The notes beneath the pieces were generated by a model. That model searched no databases. It was given only the letters and a program-made list of their open reading frames with translations, and was not told the DNA's origin. Shown here piece after piece: positions 57,988 to 64,000 of a stretch of DNA of 64,000 nucleotides. Within the stretch, counting starts at the first letter, position 1, and each line of letters starts with the position of its first letter. Source of the stretch: Polytrichum commune (lineage: Eukaryota > Streptophyta > Polytrichopsida > Polytrichales > Polytrichaceae); NCBI GenBank assembly GCA_950295325.1, contig OX485808.1, forward strand, positions 10,420,501-10,484,500. Reading direction: 5' to 3'. The translations under genes and the position numbers were made by a program.

Positions 57988-60900
57988 TCAGTGTATTACC
58001 TCTCCCTGGTCATGCCTGGACGCCATGGAAGCCTCCACCGCCTCCGCTTGTCGTTCTCTCTTGCCACCGCCTTCTCCGACGATGTCAGCACCCCTCTCCT
58101 GCAAGCGCTCAGTGTCAGGACCTTCTCCTAACCCAACCTCCGCATGTGCATCATGCATAGGTTCATCGATTGGGATAGGAGTAGAGGTATCACCAGGCCC
58201 TCGAGGACCTTCAACATCAGGCATGGGTGTGTCTCTTTCAGACCCATGCTGGTCCATTGAAGACTGAGCGGTAACGGGGTTTGGGTCGGCCGACCCAAAC
58301 TCTCGTGCATCATGAGATTGGCCTTGTTGCACTGTAAGGGGGGGCGGGTTTGGGTCGGACGACCCAAACATGTGGGGGTCGTCCTGCTGATGGGGCGGGG
58401 GGATCACCAGGGGCGGCCGAAGTGGTGGGGGGGTCACAGGTCTAGAAGACCCGGGAAGGCGCCATATATTGGGGTCATCCGCTTGTTGAACCGGCGGATA
58501 CGGACGGACGTGGGGGGGAACCATGTGCTGAAAGCTGAAGGAGGATTGCGGCACGGGCTGCGGAGGAATGTTCTGGGGAGGGAAGCCGGGGGGCAAGTGT
58601 GGAAATGAGCCCGGGGGAGCCACCACCAAACCCTGCGCCCACATGCCTCGAATCACTTGCGTGATCAAGTCCGCACTAGTTGGAGGTTGCGCCAATGCCC
58701 GCAGTCGCTCTTGCTCCAATAAGAGAGCCCTTAGCTCTGCCACTTCGTTCCGCACTGAGGGTTCTTCAGCAGCGGCCTTTTGCAAGCGGACGCGTTGTTC
58801 TTCGTCCCTTAACATCTTCTCGTTGGCTTCTTGCACGGTGAGGACTTCCGGCTTCACCTTCACCATCCCTGCGAAGGCACCTGGAGAGGGAGGGTCCGAC
58901 CTGAGCCGTTTCGCGAGCTCCATGTCGTCCTCGTCTTCGCTGCTAATGGCAATTGTCTCCTCGATGGCATAGTCGCCATAGAGTTTCTTGCCTTTTAGTT
59001 TCCTCCTCTCCCTGAACGCGGCAGTCGCATCCCTGGAGTACATGTCGCGGGCATCATCAACCGTCAGGACGGGCACCAACTTACTTTGTGGAGTTGCTAC
59101 CCGCATTGCCTTCTTTCGTTGAGGGGCTTCAGATTCCTGAGTGAAGCATGTTCCCCCTTCTTCGACCTCGCCCTCCACTTTAGCCTCTTCTTCCTCCTCT
59201 TCCACCTCCTCATCCTCCTCCTCCTCCTCCTCCCCCTCCTCGTCACGCGGTCGCCGAGAGGATGTGCCTAGATGCACTTGGACCAGAGGCTCTGGTACAG
59301 CAACTGGAACCTTTATGGCCAATTCTTCAGGGTTGACACGCCTCGCCTTATCCAGCGGGCTCTCACCCCCTTCAACAGTCTCCTCGGCGTAGCTCCCAGG
59401 GATCCAGTCTAGTATATCCATCTTCTTCGCCAATGATTTTTGGGCCTTGTAGAATTGGATGTCATTAAGGTCTACATAGCTGTACACGTTCAGCCCCAGC
59501 ATCTGCAGAAATCCCACCAGATGTTATTATATGGCATAACATGTGATTCCACCGAAAAGGGGAAGTACATACAAGACCTAATATCAATTGCAAAGGTTAT
59601 AGTTTGGGTCGAGCGACCCAAACTAGCATCAGTGTTAGTTTGGGTCGAGCGACCCAAACTAGCATCAGTGTTAGTTTGGGTCGAGCGACCCAAACTAGCA
59701 TCGGTGTTAGTTTGGGTCGCTCGACCCAAACTATGAAAACAATTATGGTAAGGAGCTTACCATGCCAGCGAAGACGGGCTTGGTGCCGCCGAAGACGTTG
59801 AATATACAGTCCCCTCTTCTCGTCAAGGCCCTCATTATTCGGAGATAGAATTCCATCCGCAACTCGTCCGAATGGTATATGGCATATTTTGCCTCGTCGT
59901 AGAGGGACTTACTTGCGCCCAGGCCTTCTGGAACTTGGAATAGTTTCTGCATCCGGGTTATGGGGTGGTTCTCCACCTTCAGCAAGGTTGCTTTGAACAC
60001 AAAGTACAAGCACAACAAATTCATGACTTTGGTTTTCTTGTCCTTTAGTGTCGTGTACACCCCCTCCGCCGGTGCAGCAATGTAGTGAGACTTAGACACC
60101 GCATACTCAGGCTGCAATTTCCTCACAATTTCATACACCTGCTCTGCTCTCCTATCCTCTACTATCCATAGCCACATATCGACCTCCCTAAGCTTAGGGC
60201 TTGCATACTCCACGAACTTCGACATGAAGGGCTCGTAGAAGGGTGTACCCATTGTGCCCTCAAACGTACTCCCAGGAATGCTCCGGAAGTCTATTATACC
60301 AAAGGGGAACCGGTCCGCTGCTCTTACTCGTATTTCTTTCCTGGAATCAAGGCCGGGCCATCCCTGGATTTTAATAGGGTCAAAAGCGACAAGGTTGAAA
60401 TGCGCATCCCCCTCAAAACTTACAATCTTCTTCTCTTTTATAAAGTTTGAGAAGGCACGCGTCGAGTGTTCTGGAAGAGCCAGGTTCTTCCCACCCTTCA
60501 CCAGTTTTGACTTTAGGAAGTCTTCTCCTGCCTCCCTGATCAGAGCTGCCATGGATGCACTGGTGAAGTTGTATTCAGACAAAAATGTTCTTTTCCGGGA
60601 TTAGCTTCTGCAGCTCCTGGACGATCATTGTTTTCTTCTTCCTATTCTCTGCCCATTCCTTCATTGTGTAGCATGAAGGAACAAAGGATTTCGGCTTGGT
60701 GAAGACTATTTTGGGGTACACCCAAAATCTCTTAGGGGTCGGGTTGTTGTGCAAGATGTGCGTTGCCGCCTTCCCCATTTCCGCCTCCGAAAGACCCTGC
60801 AGACTTCTAAAGAATTCTCTCATGAGAGGCTTCATCGCCTTGAATCGAGAGGACGAGTTGAAGAGGTTGCATGTGTCAGGATCCATGAGATCCCATGTCT

Positions 60901-62652
60901 CGTGTTTCTCAAACACTGTCTTCCACTTCTGCCAAACCATGTCGGATGATGTAATCAAGTAGATCTCTCCTCTTAGCTCATTGTACTTCTTTTGCTTGTG
61001 ACTTGAATTGTCAATTGAGGAGAACTTGTTTATCATTTGGTATTTGAAAAGCTGCACAAGAGCATAGAATGCGTGTTAATTCTCAATATATTGTTTCCAA
61101 ACAAAGAAGAAAAATGATGAACAACAAACTGCGTAGACAAACACAAACTAAAACACAAGGTTTAGGTCGAGCGACCCAAACTGTATGAAGAAACACAAGG
61201 TTTGGGTCGAGCGACCCAAACTGTATGAAGAAACGCAAAGTTTGGGTCGAGCGACCCAAACTGTATGAAGAAACCCAAAGTTTGGGTCGAGCGACCCAAA
61301 CTCTGTTTGAGAAACAATGCTCACCTCCCACTTTGGATTCTTGTCTTTTGCATTCTCCCTTTCCTTGGGAGGCCGGCCGTAGAACTCCCACACATCCCGC
61401 GATGCCATGATGTTCCTAATCCAAGAAGCTTGATATGCCCGCTTCTTGTTATTCATGTTGAAATAGCGGGAGATATAGCTCAGCCGGGTTTCGTCGTCCG
61501 ACCACACGACCAATGCCTTCCATACCTTCAATTTTCCTTTAGACCATTAGGATCATTCCACTCCGTCATCAGTTGAAGTTTCTTTGAAGCTTCAACACTG
61601 TGCTGACCGTCAATCAGCCAAAAATCGCCTTTCTCTATAGAAGGCCACATATCCGGTGTAGGCATTCTTTTGTGTCCCTGAGGCATGACAACAATAGTTT
61701 GCCTATCATGTTTAAACTGGTCGCTCACCATCTGGGCGATTAACCAATCAACATACGCATCTTCCTTTGCCCGAACGCACTTCTCTGGTGGCGCTAGGTG
61801 GCATTGTGCGATGTTGACATCAAACTTGAATTCTCTGCCCATGAAAAAACAATGTAAACACTTGGTGTCGAAATTGTTGAGTATTTTCTGGATCTCCGAT
61901 GGCTCCACTCCTTCCCCGGGCTTGGGCATACGTAGCTCCGGTGAAACAGGCTCATCTGTCATGGCAGATACTGACTCTCTCGGCCTCTTAGATGGTGTCG
62001 TCTGCCGGCTTTGTGATGGCGTCGGTGTTTCACTATCAGCAGGAGTTGCCGTAGGTGTTGTTCTCCTCGAGTCAGCTGGAACCGGTCGGGGCTTCCTCAT
62101 TGTTTGAGGTCTTGACGACCCTGCGCCCTCTTCAGCAGTCGCCTTGCGCCTCACAGCTTGTTGAGATTTTGACTTGCTTTGCTGGGTCTTGTTTATTGCG
62201 TTGATTGTCTGCTTAAGTTTAGTGAACCTGGTTGCAACCTTCGTGTTTGAAATGATCGCATCTATGAAGATTGTATCCGGTTTAACAATGTCTGGCTCAG
62301 CGCAGGATTCCTTCACGTATACTGGATCGAATGGCTCGGCTTGCTCATGCATGAACATGTGCACATTTTCCAGAGAAGAGTTTTCCAGGATGACGTCAAC
62401 GTGCTCTCCTAGAGCATGAACTGATGCCACCTCCCATCCCGTCAAAGCATCCCATGTGTGTTGCTCCTCCGTGCCAACCTTCAAAACAAGGAGGATTTTG
62501 AATTGAGCTGCCTTTACTACAAGAAAGGACCATGCAATTACAAGGTCTTCTTTTGCTACGTAGGATTGGTTTTTAGGAGTTTCGTGCTCCTGCCAGATCG
62601 CGTCTGGTGCCAGCTTGAACCATCGTTCTCCAGGTCTTTTCTTGGGGGGCAT
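57988..62652 (-). CDS. ParB-like/DGQHR domain fused to a degenerate N4/N6-type DNA methyltransferase
   Basis: Three exons in phase 0: 62652-61325, 61051-59761 and 59502-58000, about 1373 residues. If the last donor is not used the frame stops at 57988. Exon 1 carries GDFWLIDGQHSVEASKKL near residue 345, like the DGQHR motif of ParB-family domains, after a Ser/Pro/Thr linker. Exon 2 then follows the order of beta-class amino methyltransferases: PFGIIDFRS (place of DPPY, about 695), WIVEDRRAEQVYEIVRKL, then GDCIFNVFGGTKPVFAGM (place of DPFxGSGTT, about 865). It continues across the intron into MLGLNVYSYVDLNDIQFYKA, the usual strand with an acidic end. ParB-methyltransferase fusions are common in phages and bacteria. 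Key catalytic residues are changed. Exon 3 is acidic, then Pro-rich. Single-base frame breaks occur in an A run at 61532-61535 and a T run at 60581-60585 (minus-strand sense). The ATG directly follows a good acceptor, suggesting a non-coding first exon near 63610-63900. Confidence 0.55.
59601..59732. repeat. Four palindromes in a 36-bp tandem array (intron 2)
   Basis: Units are the palindrome plus AGCATCAGTGTT spacer. The fourth copy has the opposite centre (CT instead of AG). Confidence 0.9.
61159..61302. repeat. Four palindromes in a 40-bp tandem array (intron 1)
   Basis: Units are the palindrome plus a GTATGAAGAAACRCAARG-like spacer. The first copy has TTTAGGTCG in its left arm. The array sits between the donor at 61324 and the acceptor at 61052. 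Confidence 0.9.
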
Positions 62653-64000
62653 CTGCAAGTAGAAATACATATGTTAGTTTCGGTCGGGCGACCCAAACTC
62701 TTTCAAATCATATAGGCTTATGTCTGGGTTTAGTAACATTTATATATGGGGTTACTTTTCACAGGTTTGGGTCGAACGACCCAAACCTGTGCCTACAATG
62801 GCTAATGAATAATATATTATTTGGCTACGAAAACCAATCTTTAAGTTCATGGATACAACAATCATCACGAGCTACTGTTCTAGTTGTGGGTCATTTCATT
62901 ATTGCTTGGGTGTTTGAGTTGTTGTTTATAAGTGTAAGTATTGTTCGTAAGCAGTAAAAATTTACGCAAAGTTTGGGTCGTTCGACCCAAACTTTGTAGC
63001 GGTATGGAATGATCGGCTATGGCCTTAGATCATACCCAAGATGATGATTACCTAAATTATGAATTACCATTTCATGCGCTGTTTGGGTCGAACGACCCAA
63101 ACTCTGCAGATGGATTGGGTCGAGCGACCCAAAGCATGTGCTAGTTTGGGTCGAGCGACCCAAACTCTGCAGATGGATTGGGTCGATAGGGTTAGATATT
63201 CACCCAAGATGATGATTAAATTAATTATAAATGAACATTTGATGCGGAGTTTGGCTAAACCCTAGACCCAAACAGTGCTTATGGTTTGGGTCGAGCGACC
63301 CAAACTCTGCAGATGGATTGGCGCCCACGACCCAGAGCATCTGCTAGTTTGGGTCGAACGACCCAAACCATCTTTAGAGTTTGGGTCGAACGATCCAAAC
63401 CAGCTGGAGAGTTTGGGTCGCTCTACCCAAACCAACTGCAGAGTTTAGTGTTTTAGGGTTTCAAACTGAAGTTTGGGTCGTCTCTCGAAACACTTTTGAT
63501 TCCAGAGACCTTTATAATGTGTTTACGCAGCATATACAATGCTTATGCATTGTAGATGCTGCGAAACTCTAAAGAAATTGACACACATAAAGAAGTTGAA
63601 GAAATCACCTTGCTTTGCAAACTACACAACAAGCTGCTGTTGGAAGCAGTTCTAACAAGCTAGTCTTGGAAGCTGATTCTAGAAAGGATTGGATATCAGA
63701 AAACTAAGAACGCCTCACAAACATTCACTCTGAATTGAAGAAGCTTTCACAAACATTCACTCAGAATTAAACAATCCCTCACAAACATTCACTCAGAATT
63801 AAACAATCCCTCACAAACATTCACTCAGAATTAAACAATCCCTCACAAACATTCACTCTGAATGTAACAAGTGTTTACAAACATGAACAAAGAAGCTATC
63901 TGAAGGCCACACATGCATCCTGATTTTCAAACAATCATTCTAATTCCGAAATCACTCTACACTCACACATGAATGTTTCTAAGACCAGGAGGAACTGACA
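62653..64000 (-). other. Leader region of the ParB-methyltransferase gene
   Basis: There is no long frame. Upstream of the start ATG (minus sense) are an acceptor-like TACTTGCAG, then about 950 bp with ten palindromes. A donor-like CAAG|GTGATT follows at 63610/63609. A 5' UTR exon between roughly 63610 and 63900 and a long palindrome-rich first intron are the simplest reading. The 32-bp tandem repeat (63715-63874) would then lie in the leader or promoter. No TATA box was fixed. Confidence 0.4.
63715..63874. repeat. Five 32-bp tandem units
   Basis: Units start at 63715, 63747, 63779, 63811 and 63843, each TCACAAACATTCACTCAGAA plus a 12-base tail (TTAAACAATCCC). The three central copies are identical and the outer two diverged. 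Confidence 0.95.

Larger units (their letters stand above)
57955..63432. repeat. Family of ~21 short palindromes with variable 2-bp centre
   Basis: Arms GTTTGGGTCG and CGACCCAAAC flank a 2-bp centre that varies (AG, CT, AA, TT, GC, GA, GG). Copies start at 57956, 58279, 58348; 59602, 59638, 59674, 59710 (36-bp period); 61160, 61200, 61240, 61280 (40-bp period); 62677, 62765, 62971, 63081, 63114, 63144, 63284, 63347, 63379 and 63411. Half sites lie near 63181 and 63471. Most arms are perfect, and a few have one or two mismatches. They lie in the three introns of the ParB-methyltransferase gene, its leader region and, twice, inside its third exon. I found none elsewhere in the window. Confidence 0.9.

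Noticed and set aside
58025-59392. Plus-strand frames opposite the acidic/proline-rich exon
   Set aside because: Their composition (Ser-rich, Leu-rich runs) is the mirror of the Glu-rich and GA-rich coding strand. The minus strand has the long frame and splice sites.
59601-61302. CRISPR-like array (short repeats with regular spacing)
   Set aside because: The spacers are themselves repeated and the genome is eukaryotic. These are tandem palindrome arrays in introns.

Overview
The window is nuclear DNA of a green plant whose sperm are flagellated. Three intron-rich genes with canonical GT-AG junctions are readable on the + strand: the 3' part of a membralin (TMEM259) homologue, a complete plastid-type lipoyl synthase, and a complete CCDC39/FAP59 homologue, the axonemal 96-nm ruler coiled coil. 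A plastid lipoyl synthase beside an axonemal ruler gene fits a land plant or streptophyte alga with motile sperm. A bryophyte is most likely from intron size and gene density; a lycophyte or fern cannot be excluded. The species is not identifiable from the sequence alone.

Layout. 1-3744: membralin exons, with a two-layer nested terminal-inverted-repeat element in the last intron. 4804-11980: a decayed Ty1/copia retrotransposon with recognisable LTRs, interrupted by a 5'-truncated RNase H/endonuclease-type non-LTR retroelement (5791-8000) flanked by a perfect 13-bp target-site duplication. 11981-18876: non-coding, with a probable 1-kb insertion bearing an 11-bp duplication, CT microsatellites and a foldback element. 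18877-23377: lipoyl synthase in 7 exons, with a repeat array in introns 1 and 2 around exon 2. 25590-26330: tandem repeats just upstream of CCDC39. 26507-39780: CCDC39 in 17 exons with a long acidic N-terminal extension; its introns hold tandem duplications and foldback elements. 39781-54431: about 14.6 kb without a recognisable gene but with several repeat families. 54432-55204: a small pogo-like DNA transposon. 55797-63900: a minus-strand locus unlike the rest.

The minus-strand locus is the most unusual part. Its exons encode a ParB/DGQHR-like domain followed by a domain that reads, in order, like a bacterial-type amino (N4/N6) DNA methyltransferase with degenerate catalytic motifs, then an acidic and proline-rich region. 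Immediately downstream on the same strand lies an FCP1/NLI-like HAD phosphatase domain, either spliced to the same protein or a separate gene. About 21 copies of a short perfect or near-perfect palindrome (GGGTCG-NN-CGACCC with longer arms) sit in this locus and nowhere else in the window. They are in the leader region, in the introns, and twice in frame inside an exon. A ParB-methyltransferase architecture surrounded by clustered palindromes is the best candidate here for an undescribed system. Two single-base frame breaks in homopolymers leave open whether the gene is intact.

All calls rest on reading the sequence by eye. No database search was possible, and exon junctions are inferred from splice signals, phase and family similarity.
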